Of a DNA stretch of 64,000 bases, positions 11,141-22,014 are shown in pieces. The position numbers and the translations under genes are program-made. How positions within the stretch are numbered: the stretch's first letter is position 1; every line of letters starts with the position of its first letter. The stretch lies in assembly GCA_021018815.1 (NCBI GenBank), contig JAITYX010000003.1, positions 13,225,501 through 13,289,500 on the forward strand, given 5' to 3'. Source of the stretch: Talinum fruticosum (Eukaryota > Streptophyta > Magnoliopsida > Caryophyllales > Talinaceae). The notes beneath the pieces are model-generated. The model did not search any database. It was not told the DNA's origin and saw nothing but the letters and a program-made list of their open reading frames with translations.

Positions 11141-11917
11141 TGATGTATAGCGGGAGCGGAAGCAAAAGAAGAAGGAAAAACCAAGAAAATGCTACCCGGG
11201 CAGATTAGGTCCTGCAGGCGCAGTCTTGGGGAAAAGGGTGAAAGGAAGGGTAAATGATGGAGATTTTGGCTGAAATTTGGTGGGAGGGTTATTAACTGGT
11301 CCAAGAAGGTTGTGTAAAAATATGAGAATTTTTGGAGGTCGGGAACACCTTGATCTCGCACGCTCGAAGTGAGCAAGTACTGGGCTGGATGTCCGGATCG
11401 ATACCCTTTGTTTGGATCAGAGGTGGGGACGGAATTCATCTTGGATTGAGTTGAGATTTGGAGGGAATGGACTCAACTCATGTATGTTTGTGTGGGTGAA
11501 ATTTGGGGAGGAAATGATTCGTGGATTGGGAGATATGAGTATGGAAAGTCGCTGGATAGAACCAAGGTCCTAGCTCGGATACGTAAACACCACCAAGGGA
11601 ACCAAAGGGCACCTTCAATCCGGCCGGATACGTAAACACCACCGGAAGATTGGAAGGACTCAAAGGACACCACCTAGTAGCCAACTAGGATACAGCATTG
11701 AGAATTTAGGGGCCGAGAAATCCATCTCGAAAAGAGCAATTCTCAAGTTCATATATTCATCATCAAGGTTGATCTTTACATGGCTGAATGCATAAACTAT
11801 TTATAAGGAAATAAAACATGCTGAGAATAAATCAAAACTAAAACATAATCTAAAGGCTAAAAGAAAGATTACAAGATCAATGGCCTAAGATGTATTAGCC
11901 CCTTGTCCAAGCCCCTA
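11141..11917 (-). repeat. 5' LTR-A of element G, upstream part lost
   Basis: It ends TATACATCA at 11141 next to the primer-binding site. Going right it remains LTR-A until about 11917, where it joins gag of element F. Both sides share GGCTT-type bases at the junction, suggesting microhomology-mediated recombination. Confidence 0.75.
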
Positions 11918-13555
11918 AGCTTGAGTGCAACAAGCTTAACCTTCTTCTCGTTTGGTACCTCCTTGTAATCAAAAATTCTTTCCACGGTCCTCAACCAATC
12001 AAGAAACTCATCCGGATGCAATCTCCCTTCAAATTCCGGAATGTCAACTTTAAAATCTTGGTAGTGTGGTTTTGATGTATAGTGGGAGTGGAAGCAAAAT
12101 AAAGAGCAAAACCGCAAGCAAGCAAGCTGGCCGAACAGGTCCTGCAGGTGCGGTTCTGGGAGAAAATGTGAACGGAGGGGAAAATGGATGAATTTGAAGC
12201 TGAAATTTGACAGGATGGTTATTAACTAGGCCAAGAAGGTTGTGTAAAAATATTGGAATTTTTGGAGGTCGGGAAGGCCTTGAAGACAGAGCTGAAAGTC
12301 AGGGTTCTATGCTGACTGTCCAGGATGAGTCTCTTTGTTTGTTTCAAGGGTGGAGGGCGGAGTTCTTCTTGGTTTAAGCTGAGATTTGGTGGAGATGGTC
12401 TCAACTCATGTATGATGAAGTGTGTGAAATTTGGGAAAGAGATGATTCGTGGATTGGGAGATATGATTGATGGAAGTCGCTGGATAGAACCTGGATTCTG
12501 GCTTGGATACTGAAACACCACCAAGTCTGAATCAAGGGGCACTTTGCAATCCGGCCGGATACGTGAAACACCACCCGAGATTGTAAAGACTCAAAGGACA
12601 CCACCAAGCTTGCCAAGGCTCGGATACAGCAATGAGAATTCAAGGGGTTGAGAAATCCATCTCAAAAGGAGCAAAGCTCAAATTCATATATTCATCAAGG
12701 TTAGTCTTACAAGAGCTATGCTAGCTGAATATACAATGCCTCACATTGGCATTTTACAAGCTGAAACTATGCTGGAAAATAAAGCAAAAATGATAATAAA
12801 ACTACTAAGATTCTTTCCCCTCCTCCAAGTTAAGCTAAAGTGAATTCTAGCCAAGTATTGCAAAATTGGGAACATGTGGTTGTGGATTGTTGTCCCCTTT
12901 CCCAAGCTTTTCAATCCTTGATGCTTCTAGGCCTCTTTGTCATCCTTTCCTTGTTGCTCTATTCCCGGCCAAGGTCTCTTCACATGTAAATATGGACCGA
13001 CCATATTTAAGCACCATTTTATTTATGTACTTAAAAGCATCAAAATGGCAATGCTCCACGGTTTAACTTGACTGATTTCACCTTGCGCTAAAATGGAGGA
13101 TTGTGATGGCTAGCTTTGATTCTGATTGCCTAACGTTCTTGGCTCTTTGGACAAGCTTTTATTTATGAACATATAGTCATAAACATCAACCTCATGGCTT
13201 TGCATCCTCCTAGATCAAAAATAATTAAAACAAACTCAAGCCATTTTGGTTGATTTCCTTGCAGGTTGGCCTCTTCCAAATGAATGTTCTTCAACTCAAT
13301 ACTTGGGGCTGTCCACTCTCCATCGGGTTTTGACCGCCTAGAGCTCTTCCTTGATTGCCTTTCACTATCCGTGGATGCAAAAGGGTTACTCTCCTCATCA
13401 TCTTCATGGAGGCTAGGATTGGATCGATTAGGAGGTGACTCACTCCTTAGTTGGTCACGCTTAGCCTTCATGTCATGCCCAAGTTGTTTGCGGAGGTACT
13501 CATTCTCCTTCATGAGCATTTCAAACCTCTCTTCCAAAGTCTTACTTCCACTCAT
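11918..13555 (-). pseudogene. element F gag, split by a solo LTR and 3' truncated
   Basis: It starts at ATG 13555 (MSGSKTLEERFEMLMKENEYL), continues through an acidic/serine segment to SSRRSKP at 13326, is interrupted by the LTR at 12073-13325, and resumes with HYQDFKVDIPEFEGRLHPDEF, WLRTVERIFDYKEV and KKVKLVALKLRG before breaking at about 11918. This is the autonomous-type gypsy gag (retrotransposon gag domain, PF03732 style). The reading frame is preserved across the LTR insertion when one copy of the GGTTT duplication is ignored. All of pol is missing. Confidence 0.82.
12073..13325 (-). repeat. solo LTR-A in gag of element F (TSD GGTTT)
   Basis: 1253 bp. The LTR end TACATCA is at 12073 and its start, at 13325, is CGATGG (the usual TG mutated to CG). 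The flanks are GGTTT at 12068-12072 and 13326-13330. It is a solo LTR because gag sequence continues on both sides. Confidence 0.9.
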
Positions 13556-13640
13556 TGTCTGGGAATTTTTGTAGGCTTGCTATTTTTGGTGTTTTTGGAT
13601 TTTGTAGAAATGAATACAATCACCCAAGGTTAAGAACTTG

Positions 13641-13655
13641 CTCTGATACCAAAGT
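13641..13655 (-). promoter_or_regulatory. primer-binding site of element F
   Basis: The minus strand reads ACTTTGGTATCAGAG directly after the LTR end, of the initiator tRNA-Met type. Gag starts 86 bp further on. Confidence 0.82.
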
Positions 13656-14918
13656 TGATGTATAGTGGGGTGGAAGCAAAAACAAAAGGGAAAACCGCAA
13701 GATGAGCAGCCGGGCGGAAAGTGTTCGCTTGCGCAATCTTGGGAGATTGGGTGAAAGGAGGGACAAATGTTCTTGGTTTTGGCTGAAATTTGGTGGGGAG
13801 TGAGGTAACTGGTAAAGGAAGGTTGGGTTAAAATTTAGGAATTTTTGGATAAGGGGAACGCCCCGATCAATAAGCCGAAGTGATCGAGTAACCAGCTGGA
13901 TGAACAGATTGACACCCTTTGTTTGGTTCCGAGGTGGACGATGGAAGATTTCTTGGATGCGGCTGAAATTTGGAGGGATGGAAGTAGACTTGCTGGAAGG
14001 AAGGTGGTTAAAATTTGGGTTGAAATGGACAAGTGGTTTGTGAGTTGTAGGGTGGTAAAGTGAGGGGATATTTCCTAGGCTCGGGCTCGGATACAACAAC
14101 ACCATCGAGTGAACCAAGGGGCACTTTCAAACGGTCCGGATACAGCAACACCACCGGGGCTTGAAAGACTCAAAGAACACCACTGTGATGCCACTCATGG
14201 ATACAGCTTTGAGGATTCAAAAACGAGCAATCCAGCTCAAGAGTATAAACTCATATATATTTATCAAAAGGTGTCATTACAAGGAGTATGTGAGCTGAAT
14301 ATATAATGCCTAATAATGGCATTTACAAAGCTGAAAACCAAGCTGAAAATTAAAACAAAATGATAATAAAACTACCAAGATTCTTTCCTCTCCTCCAAGT
14401 TAAGCTAGAATGAATTCTAGCCAAGTATTTGCAAAATTGGGAACATGTGGCCATGGCTTGTTTTCCCTTTCCCAAGCTTCTCAATTCTTGATGCTTCTAG
14501 GCTTCCTTGTCACCTTCTTTCCTTGTTGCTCTATTTCTGGCTAAGGCCTCTTCATCTCGTAAATATGGACCGACCATATTTAAGCACCAACTTATTTATG
14601 TACCATGAGCATAAAATGGCAATATTCCCGGTTTGACTAGAACAAACTCACTTGCCTCACCTTGGAGGTTTTAGGTGGCTACCTTCAACTATCCTTCTTA
14701 ACCGAATTGGTAATTAATTATTTATGAACAAAATCATAAGAACTTAATGTTTTGGACTCATCATCCTCTCGGGATCCATTTGCAGTATGCGTTTGAACGG
14801 TGAGCATTTCCGCTTGATCATAGGATATTCAAGCTTTTCCGGTTGAAGCTTAAGCATCCATGGCTTCTCAAGATGGACATTTTTCAGCTCAAAACACAAG
14901 GCTGTCCACTCTCCATCA
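13656..14918 (-). repeat. 5' LTR-A of element F, full length
   Basis: 1263 bp, TGATGGAGAGTGG at 14918 to TACATCA at 13656 on the minus strand, adjacent to the primer-binding site. To its right the sequence changes at once to LTR-B-like sequence on +. Confidence 0.88.
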
Positions 14919-15119
14919 GGATTAATTTTTGGTCTCCAATTTTCACAAGGGTATTCCTAGACATGTCTATATTAATATCAAATTATGGGCAATGTCTTTT
15001 AGGCCAAAGATAATAAGGGAAAAGGTCCAAGTTTCAAAACCGGATATTGTTAGGTGCATTCTGCCCGGTTATTTTGAATGTAAAAATGGTCCATGCCTAA
15101 GTCCATCCTAATGAGTCAT
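14919..15119 (+). repeat. LTR-B-like U3 fragment fused to LTR-A
   Basis: GGATTAATTTTTGGTCTCCA and the following roughly 100 bp match the middle of LTR-B (20632 on). Similarity fades near 15060 and LTR-A sequence follows. It may be the U3 of a chimeric LTR-B/LTR-A. Confidence 0.5.
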
Positions 15120-16029
15120 CAAGCTGAAAAGTGCAATGCTAATTCAAGGAAGAGTTCTAGAAGCATTTCCAAGCACTAACTTGGGTGGAAAGGAATATTA
15201 TGTGTTGGATCAATGAGAGTGAAGCCTGCATGAGGGGAAAAGCCTCACAACCACATGTTCCAAGCTCCACCAAATACTTGGCCAAGATTCATCCAACTCT
15301 AACTTGGAGAGGAGGAAAAGCATCTTTGTAATTCTTGGTTTAATTTTCAGCTTTGCTAAAGCTATTGTTTTGCTCATTATAAATACGGTTTGTAATAGCA
15401 TTGTAAAGACAATTTTGATGAATATATATGAGTGTTATACACGAGCTGGATTGCTCACCCTTTTGAATCTCAATTGCTGTATCCAAGTTGGCTACTTGGT
15501 GGTGTTCTTTGAGTCCTCAAACCTACCGGTGGTGTTTCGTATCCGGCAAGGTGAGAGGTGCCCCTTGGTCGTTTCTAGGTGGTGTTTCGTATCCTAGAGA
15601 TAGCCTCGCTTTATCCCTTCACTTCCCATTTCCATATCTCTCACAAACCGCTCATCCATTTCACCCCAAACTTCATCCACCTCCAGCCCAGTGAGTCCAC
15701 TTACTTCCCTCCAAAATCGCCTCCATCCAAGCAGTATTCCGACTCCCACCTTCGATATATACAAAGGATATCATCCTCGGACAGTCAGCCCATAATCCTG
15801 ACTTTCAGCCCTTTGATCAAGGTGTTCCCGGCGATAAAAAAATCCAAAAAATACCAGAGCTTCTTCAACCAGTTGAGAAACTCCATACCAAATTTCAGCT
15901 TCAAATTCATCCGTTTGCCCCTCCTTTCACCCAATCTCCCAAGATCACTATCGCAGACACTGGCATTCCGTCCGAGTGATTTGCTTGCGGTTTTGACTCC
16001 CCTTTTGCTTCCGCCCTCACTACACATCA
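15120..16029 (+). repeat. LTR-A, downstream part
   Basis: It carries the LTR-A middle and 3' half, ending CACTACACATCA at 16029. The hairpin domain at 15483-15598 is particularly clean. It is followed directly by a gypsy pol C-terminal fragment instead of a primer-binding site. Confidence 0.75.
15483..15598 (+). other. three-hairpin leader domain (LTR-A copy, cleanest)
   Basis: Hairpin 1 is CCAAG (15483-15487) / CTTGG (15495-15499) around TTGGCTA. Hairpin 2 is CCGG (15526-15529) / CCGG (15543-15546). Hairpin 3 is TCTAGG (15574-15579) / CCTAGA (15593-15598) around TGGTGTTTCGTAT. In hairpin 3 other copies have CTCGG/CCGAG or CTTGG/CCAAG, so both sides have changed together. Confidence 0.72.
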
Positions 16030-16094
16030 TTTCATCACTTGGAAGATATTGTCCATGCGAATTTGAGGACAAATTCTTTTCAACATGGGGATAA
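16030..16094 (+). pseudogene. gypsy pol C-terminal relic and polypurine tract
   Basis: It reads HHLEDIVHANLRTNSFQHGDND, the end of a gypsy polyprotein, and overlaps a purine-rich run (CATGGGGATAA) just before the LTR start at 16095. The rest of the internal region is gone. Confidence 0.7.
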
Positions 16095-16703
16095 TGATGG
16101 ACATTTCCATCCAAGTCAAACGTCCAAGAGTCGAGGGGTTTCTCAAGCTAAAGCATAAAAGGAGTGAAGCTTATTTTTACACCAAAAACTCCTATGCTAG
16201 TCCAAGAAATACAAACCGAGCTAAGGTTTGAAGAAGTTTGAAAGGCCATGAGAATTGTCGTTCAAAGACAATTAGCACATAAATAAATTATGCTTAAGTA
16301 GTAAAGCATTTTATGGCACAAAGGTCGGTCCAAAATTCCTAAGGAACCTAACCGGGTATGTGTGAAGCATGCTGGCCGGTTACTTTCAAAGACCGTGAGG
16401 CTCTCGTCCAAATCAGCCGAATCGTTCATCACGTAGTGGAAAACGTGGACAGCAAGAGGAAGGTCCTAGAAGAATTCCTAAGCACTAGCATTAGTGGAGG
16501 AATCCATGTGTTGGACCTATGACAAGCTTTCTTGCACAAGGGGAAGGAAATACTTGGCTAGAATTAACTTTCATTTTAACCACATGTTCCCAAGTTGGCT
16601 TGGACAAGGGGCGAATACATCTTAGGCCATTGATCTTGTAATCTTTCTTTTAGACCTTAGATTATGTTTTAGTTTTGATTTATTTTCAGCATGTTTTATC
16701 TCC

Positions 16704-16712
16704 TATAAATAG
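16704..16712 (+). promoter_or_regulatory. TATA box of LTR-A'
   Basis: TATAAATAG is a canonical plant TATA box, about 100 bp upstream of the hairpin domain. Confidence 0.6.
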
Positions 16713-16809
16713 CACTAGCATTCAGCTTTGTAAGATAGACTTGATGATGAATATATGAATGGATTTTGAGCTGGATAGCTCGTCCCCTCTTAAATCTCAA
16801 TTGTTGTAT

Positions 16810-16925
16810 CCAAGTTGGCTACTTGGTGGTGTTCTTTGAGTCCTCTAATCTACCGGTGGTGTTTCTGTATCCGCAAGGTTAAAGGTGCCCCTAGGCTTCC
16901 TCTTGGTGGTGTTTCTATATCCAAG
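16810..16925 (+). other. three-hairpin leader domain (LTR-A' copy)
   Basis: Hairpin 1 is CCAAG (16810-16814) / CTTGG (16822-16826). Hairpin 2 has one stem base lost (CCGG / CCGC). Hairpin 3 is CTTGG (16902-16906) / CCAAG (16921-16925). The linkers TTTGAGTCC and GGTGCCCC are conserved. Confidence 0.7.
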
Positions 16926-17353
16926 GAGAAACCTCGGTTTTATCCATCGACTTTCCATATCAATAACTCCCAACACATGTATCAACCTCACCCCAAATTT
17001 AACCCGCATTATTATACATGAGTTGAGTCCATTCCCTCCAAATCTCAGCTCAATCCAAGAAGAACTCCGCCCCCACCTTCGAATCTTACAAAGGGAGTCA
17101 TCCTGGATAGTTGGCCGAGAACCTTGAATTTCAGCCCTCCGATCAAGGTGTTTCCAGCCTCCAAAATTCCCCAATTTTTACCCAACCTTCTTGGCCCAGT
17201 CAAGAACCATCCCACCAAATTTCAGCTCAAAACCCCTCCATTTGCCCCCTCATTCACCAATTATCCTGCAACCGCACCTGCAGCCCAAGCAATCTGCCCG
17301 GTAGCTTGTTTGCGGTTTTCCCTTTCTTTTGCTTCCGCCCTCACTACACATCA

Positions 17354-17696
17354 TGAGCACTACAAATACACCATGTATTCGGTTGTACAAAACAACTTTG
17401 ATTAAATGAAAACCGAGCTTGTTGAATGCTCTTTCCTTAAATTCTCAACTCGCTATATCTAAGCTTGGCATGCTTAGTGGTGCTTTATTGAGTCCAAAAT
17501 TCTAGGTAGTGGTGTTATCTCGTATCTAGCTAAACCTTCGGTGCCCCAAGATTCTTAAGGTGGTGTGTTTGTATCCTTAAGGGACTTGGTCCTATCGTTA
17601 CTAGTTCGTTCGTTTAGCACTCATCAACCACCCGTTTTCCCTACCGTTCTCAACAACCCCTCTCACTCTCTCGGTTTCTTGCTTGGCTATACATCA
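17354..17696 (+). repeat. LTR-E, 3' portion only
   Basis: A distinct LTR ending GCTATACATCA at 17696 and followed by ACTTTGGTATCGGAGC. It shares only the hairpin domain (17459-17581) and the terminal ACATCA with LTR-A. Its upstream part is absent. Confidence 0.75.
17459..17581 (+). other. three-hairpin leader domain (LTR-E copy)
   Basis: Hairpin 1 is CTAAGC (17459-17464) / GCTTAG (17472-17477) around TTGGCAT. Hairpin 2 is CTAG (17502-17505) / CTAG (17526-17529). Hairpin 3 is CTTAAGG (17554-17560) / CCTTAAG (17575-17581), a perfect 7-bp stem found in no other copy. Linkers are ATTGAGTCC and GGTGCCCC. Confidence 0.72.
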
Positions 17697-17902
17697 ACTT
17701 TGGTATCGGAGCAAATTCCATTCCCCGGGCCGAATAGTTACCATTTCCACTAAACACATCCCTCTAATCCATAGCTATAAAACAGCCGTAAACCCATAAA
17801 AATCCCGGTTCTCAAACATGAGTGCTAGCATGACTTTGGAAGAACGATTTGAGATGTTGATGAAAGAAAATGAGTACCTCTGAAAACAACTTGGGCAATC
17901 CA
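17697..17902 (+). pseudogene. primer-binding site, leader and gag start of LTR-E element
   Basis: The primer-binding site TGGTATCGGAGC starts at 17701. Gag begins at ATG 17820 (MSASMTLEERFEMLMKENEYL), has a stop at the next codon, continues KQLGQ and is cut at 17902 by an LTR-A. This is the same autonomous-type gag as in elements C, F and D, here behind a different LTR. Confidence 0.78.
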
Positions 17903-18975
17903 TGATGGAAAGTGGACTGCCCTAAAATATGAGCTGAAGGAAATACATTTTGAAGGGTCATGCATGCTTGGGAATCAACCGAAGTTACTTGAATTTGTTG
18001 TGATTATTTTTTATCCCTGGAGGATGAAAAGCCAAGAGTGTGATATTTTATGATTTCATGTTCATAAATAATTATCTACCTAAGGAGTCAAGAGAATAGC
18101 TAAGAAGAAATCAGCTAGCAACCTAAAATCCTCCACATTAAAGCATGATGAGCTCGGCCATGACAAACCGTGAAGAGTCGGGACTTTTGCACATAAATAA
18201 CTTGGTGCATATTTTTGGTCGGTCCAAGGTTCAAATGCCATATGCTTAAATGCCTAAAATGATGCATCAAAAGAGGAGATTGGAGACATTCTAGAAGCCT
18301 CTTAGAATATGATGTGTTGGCCAAATGGAAATGAAGCTTGCATAAGGCGAAAAGGCCTCACAACCACATGTTCCCAATTCTCAAAATACTTGGCCAGAAT
18401 TCATTTGGTTCTAACTTGGAGAGGAGGAAAAGCATCTTTGTTATTTTTGTTTTAATTTTCAGCTTAGTTACATGCTATTCAGCTTGTAAGGACATTGTAA
18501 AAACAACTTTGATGATTAAATGAATGACTTGAGTCTGGATTGCTCGTTTCCTCTAAAATCTCAATTGCTGTATCCGAGCATGGCTGCTTGGTGGTGTCCT
18601 ATTGAGTCTTCTAACCTTCTGGTGGTGTTTCGTATCCGGCAAGGGAAGAGGTGCCCCAAAGTGTTCCATAGAGGTGTTTCGTATCTCGTGGGATCCTTGG
18701 TTCTATCGGTTATTGATTTTCAGACTTGCATATCTCATAATCCACTTGTCCATTTCAGCCCAAATTTCACACACCATCCTTCCAAGTGTGTCTACTTTTC
18801 CTCCCCCAAAATTAGCCTCATCCAAGAATCCTACCGTCCCCCACCTCTGATCCAAACAAAGAGTGTCGAGCCTGGACATCCAGCCCAATACTCGCTCACT
18901 TCAGGCGTGCGGATCAAGGTGCTCCCGAACTCCAAAATTCACCAAATTTTACCCAGCACCTTCCTTGGCCATTCC
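17903..18975 (+). repeat. LTR-A, 3' truncated, fused to LTR-B element internal region
   Basis: It starts TGATGGAAAGTGG at 17903 and follows LTR-A until about 18975, where it switches to the internal sequence of an LTR-B element (ATTCCATATGGGTTG, compare 23123). Its hairpin region (18570-18690) is present but eroded. Confidence 0.78.
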
Positions 18976-20096
18976 ATATGGGTTGTCACACACTCCTAGT
19001 AGCTACATGAGTTCTATAGACCAAGTTTTTGAGCTCTACATTATACAATCTGTTTTGATGTCTTTTGATGATGTCTTGGTTCCTACCAAGGTTCCGGAAA
19101 AGCACTTTGATCAACCCACTCAAGTCCTTGCTCTCTTAGGACATGAGGAGTCCGAAACCTTCCACCTACTTCACCCTTTCTCCAAGCCCTTATTTGAGTT
19201 ATTTGAGTTGAAGTTTATGTTAAAGATTGATCTAAGGAATGTTGGAAGGCCTCATGAATGCTTTGTTATGCTCATTGGTTTATTCTATGATTCAAGAATG
19301 GAAGTGAAGTTAAGAGGCCAATTTTATAGGCCATTGATGAAACAAATGTTTCGATCCGTGATGCTAATGAGAGGTATGAGACATTGTTCCTTGATTATGA
19401 AAATCACTTGTTGAGTGAGCCCCATGTTCGAGCTTATTGTTTGTTTAAAAGCTCTTGGCCTTGTTTTCCGAGTTGGCCTTGTGTTCCGAGTTGGCCTTGT
19501 TCTCCGAGTTGGCCTTGTTTTATAAGTTGACCTGGTTTTCTGAGTTGGCATGGTTTTCCGAGCTGGCTCGTTATTCCGAGTTGGCCCGGCTTTTCGAGTT
19601 GGCCTTATTATTTTCCGAGTTGCGTAAAAGGGAACTCCTCCACCGAAGATCTTTTAATGATTACTTGGATAGCCACATGGGGAAGTTGTTCCAAACTTTC
19701 CAAAAACTCTAATGAGCGAGTTTCGATCCGAGAAAAGTCCTTATTCATGGGGACTTTGATGAGGCTTAAGAAACATTTTCCGAGTCCAAGTAAAGAGCAA
19801 GCGTCCTACAAGTCTAGCCCCAACAAGCAATGCAAGCAAGTGGTTGATGAACCGGGAAGTCTTGAGTGGATGCAAGCAAGAAAAGAGTGGTCTCCTTCTT
19901 TGGGTTGGCCTAAGCTAATTCCTAGTACTAAGGGTACTAACCAAGAGCTGGAAAGCACAAGCAACATCTATCAAGTGGTGAAGCAACTCGTAAAGTATGT
20001 TCTGTCCAACCATGGTCGAGCTTACCACTCACTCTCCTGTTTTGTTGATGATCATCCGACGAATTTGAGGGCAAATTCTTTCAAACAGGGAGAGGA
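18976..20096 (+). pseudogene. second ORF of LTR-B element, partial copy
   Basis: It starts inside the RT-like core (VIPYGLSHTPSSYMSSIDQ, then SVLMSFDDVLV) and follows the intact copy at 22569-23969 closely. A one-base deletion at about 19350 (TTTCGATCC instead of TTTCTGATCC) shifts the frame. The SWP repeat tract is at 19451-19625, and the tail LRANSFKQGEDD with polypurine run CAAACAGGGAGAGGA ends at 20096. Confidence 0.75.
19451..19625 (+). repeat. about 18-bp minisatellite in LTR-B element
   Basis: Roughly nine imperfect units of CGAGTTGGCCTTGTTTTC encode a Ser-Trp-Pro-Cys-Phe-Pro-like repeat. The tract is present at the same place in all three LTR-B internal copies with different unit numbers and indels. 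Confidence 0.8.
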
Positions 20097-21126
20097 TGAT
20101 GGACCTAGACCCATGGGCTACAACATACTCCAAGCCCAAAGCCATCCACGATCAAACCGAGTTGGGTAGCACACTTATTTCCCCTTTTCATAAGCTTCGA
20201 GTGACTCGGAATTCTCTCGTATGGTAAGTGGTTGGAAGTTTTGCCATTCAGTCACAAACGGCTATGAGTTTGCTTACCACATTATTCATACAAGTACCTG
20301 ATGATGTCCTCAAGCTTAAAAACTTAAGGGTATCTTGAATATATGCTGAGATAATAACCGAGAAAGACCTTTGTTAAAACCGACAGACTTGCTCATCCAG
20401 GATGACACCTACACCTTGTTTTGATCATATCTTCTGATCCAGAGCTCCAACATCACCTCATGACATATCGATGGAAAGCTAACATCATAAGATTTCTGAC
20501 CATATAAAGAAAATCTAAATTGGAGTTGGGAATCTCAAGTTATGAACATTTGAAGTTGACTCGAAACTGGAAGGTGCGCACTCGAATGACGCTTGAAGGT
20601 CATCTTCAAAAGGGTGTTCGGTCAACCATGGATTAGATTTTGGTCTCCAATTTTCACAAGGGTATTCTTGGACATGTCTAGATTAATATCGAGTTATGGG
20701 CATTGTCTTTTAGGTCGGAGATAATAATGAAAATGGTCCGAACATCAAACCGGGTATTTCTACTAACCAGTCTGACCTCTGCTGATTGTTCTGGTCATAA
20801 CATTTTGCTCACAGCTTCAAATGGGTCGAGCCACATATGGTTGAAAAGCTTATTCCTCAAGCTTTCCAAGCATATCTTACACGTCACAATTGGAGCTGTA
20901 AATCAAGAGATATCACCATTTTAAGTTGGCTCTGCTGCAGGAAGATGCACCGAAAACGACAAAGCAAGGGGGACAATTTGCAGCTATCCTTTTATTATGA
21001 TCATTTTATCTTCATTGGCCACTGTTTTTGTCTTCTTTTATTTTGGCTGAATGTAGTGACAGCCCTAGGATTATGTAAGGCTATTTTCAGCCCTTAGATT
21101 AAAGTAGCAACCCTAGTTTTTAGCTT

Positions 21127-21135
21127 TATATATAT
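21127..21135 (+). promoter_or_regulatory. TATA box of LTR-B
   Basis: TATATATAT in CTTTATATATATGTAGAG, about 110 bp upstream of the hairpin domain. The equivalent segment is deleted from the LTR-B at 24250-25891. Confidence 0.6.
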
Positions 21136-21238
21136 GTAGAGTGCCTGCATGTAAAAATCGAACAAGTTTATCCATGAATGCTAATGCATCAAAGTTGAGC
21201 TAAGCTCCTTTATCCTTTTTAAATCTCATTTTGCTTAT

Positions 21239-21359
21239 CCTAGTTTCGCTAACTAGGTGGTGTTCAAAAGAGTCTTAGGCAAGCTTGGTGGTGATATCTC
21301 GTATCCGAGTGCAACCCTTTGAGCCCTAGCTAAGCTTGGTGGTGAAACCCGTATCCAAG
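21239..21359 (+). other. three-hairpin leader domain (LTR-B copy)
   Basis: Hairpin 1 is CCTAGTT (21239-21245) / AACTAGG (21251-21257), 7 bp around TCGCT (TGGCT in the minus-strand copy at 41246-41264). Hairpin 2 is CTTGG (21284-21288) / CCGAG (21305-21309) with one G-U pair. Hairpin 3 is CTTGG (21335-21339) / CCAAG (21355-21359). The GAGTC linker is kept; the GTGCCC linker has become GAGCCC. Confidence 0.72.
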
Positions 21360-21836
21360 TGAAGTTAGACTATCCCTTGGTCAGTGTGCATCCGTAGTAG
21401 ATGTTCATAAACATTCTCCATATTTATCCCTCACCATTCTGCCCAAACATGTTCCCCTCATCTTCCTTAACCCCTTAGCCATCATCCCACAAAAATCCAG
21501 CTTCTTTTGAAGCCACTATCTTTATTCCGTAAACCGACCATCCGTCGTCCGAGCCACTCAAATTCAGTATTCTAAGTCCTCTCGTTCGGTTTTCGAGTCC
21601 GACTTAATACTTAGTTTCAGTTGTCCGAGTTAGTCCGAGTCCCCAATTTTAGTTGTCTAGTTAGTCCGAGCCCTCGCTCCGATCGTTTCGGTCCGGCTTA
21701 GTCCTCGGTTCCAATCAGTTCGAGTCGTTCCGAGTCCTCGGAACTAATTATTGAGTCATTCGACCCACTAAGAACTGCGCATAATTTCACTCTGTTTTTA
21801 GGATCGGTGTAGCCTTGCGTTTTGGCACATCGGCTT

Positions 21837-21847
21837 TGGTATCGAGC
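21837..21847 (+). promoter_or_regulatory. primer-binding site of LTR-B element
   Basis: TGGTATCGAGC lies 4 bp after the LTR. It is one base shorter than the usual TGGTATCAGAGC, and the same form is seen in all LTR-B copies and at the LTR-D element (63302). Confidence 0.7.
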
Positions 21848-22014
21848 TTTGGAGCCTTTTCCTAGGCTGAGCTTCCTTAACCCCAAACATAACCCCTTTT
21901 GCCCCAAACACATCGATCCACAAAAACCCCCAAAACAACAAAAAAGTTCCTGCCCCATTTTTTTTTTCTTTCACCATCTTGAGCACCACTTTGCATTTGG
22001 TTGTGAGAGCTTAA

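Larger units (their letters stand above)
7063..11917 (-). mobile_element. element G: short gag-bearing LTR-A element
   Basis: A minus-strand element with a truncated 3' LTR (7063-7652), internal sequence (7653-8969 and 10196-11140, only about 2.26 kb) and a truncated 5' LTR (11141-11917). A solo LTR-A (8970-10195) is inserted in it. The internal region codes gag and a second ORF but has no room for protease, RT, RNase H and integrase, so G was probably non-autonomous and mobilised in trans, like the gag-only terminal-repeat elements (TR-GAG) described in plants. Confidence 0.75.
16095..17353 (+). repeat. LTR-A' (U3 variant), probable 3' LTR
   Basis: 1259 bp, TGATGGACATTTCCATCC to CACTACACATCA. 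The first half differs from LTR-A (same type as the copy at 53801), but the second half is shared. A TATA box TATAAATAG is at 16704-16712 and the hairpin domain at 16810-16925. The preceding polypurine tract marks it as a 3' LTR. Confidence 0.85.
20097..21832 (+). repeat. LTR-B (first of tandem array)
   Basis: 1736 bp, TGATGGACCTAGACCC to TTTTGGCACATCG (final CA changed to CG). It is preceded by a polypurine tract and followed by a primer-binding site, so it serves as 3' LTR of one unit and 5' LTR of the next. The TATA box is at 21127-21135 and the hairpin domain at 21239-21359. Confidence 0.88.

Noticed and set aside
14919..15119. Right-hand TSD of element F
   Set aside because: The left end of F is lost, so no matching duplication can be tested.
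17697..17712. tRNA gene at TGGTATC motifs
   Set aside because: These are primer-binding sites of about 12 nt next to LTR ends, with no cloverleaf around them.
19451..19625. CRISPR-like array
   Set aside because: The units are contiguous and imperfect with no spacers, lie in an ORF, and the genome is a plant.
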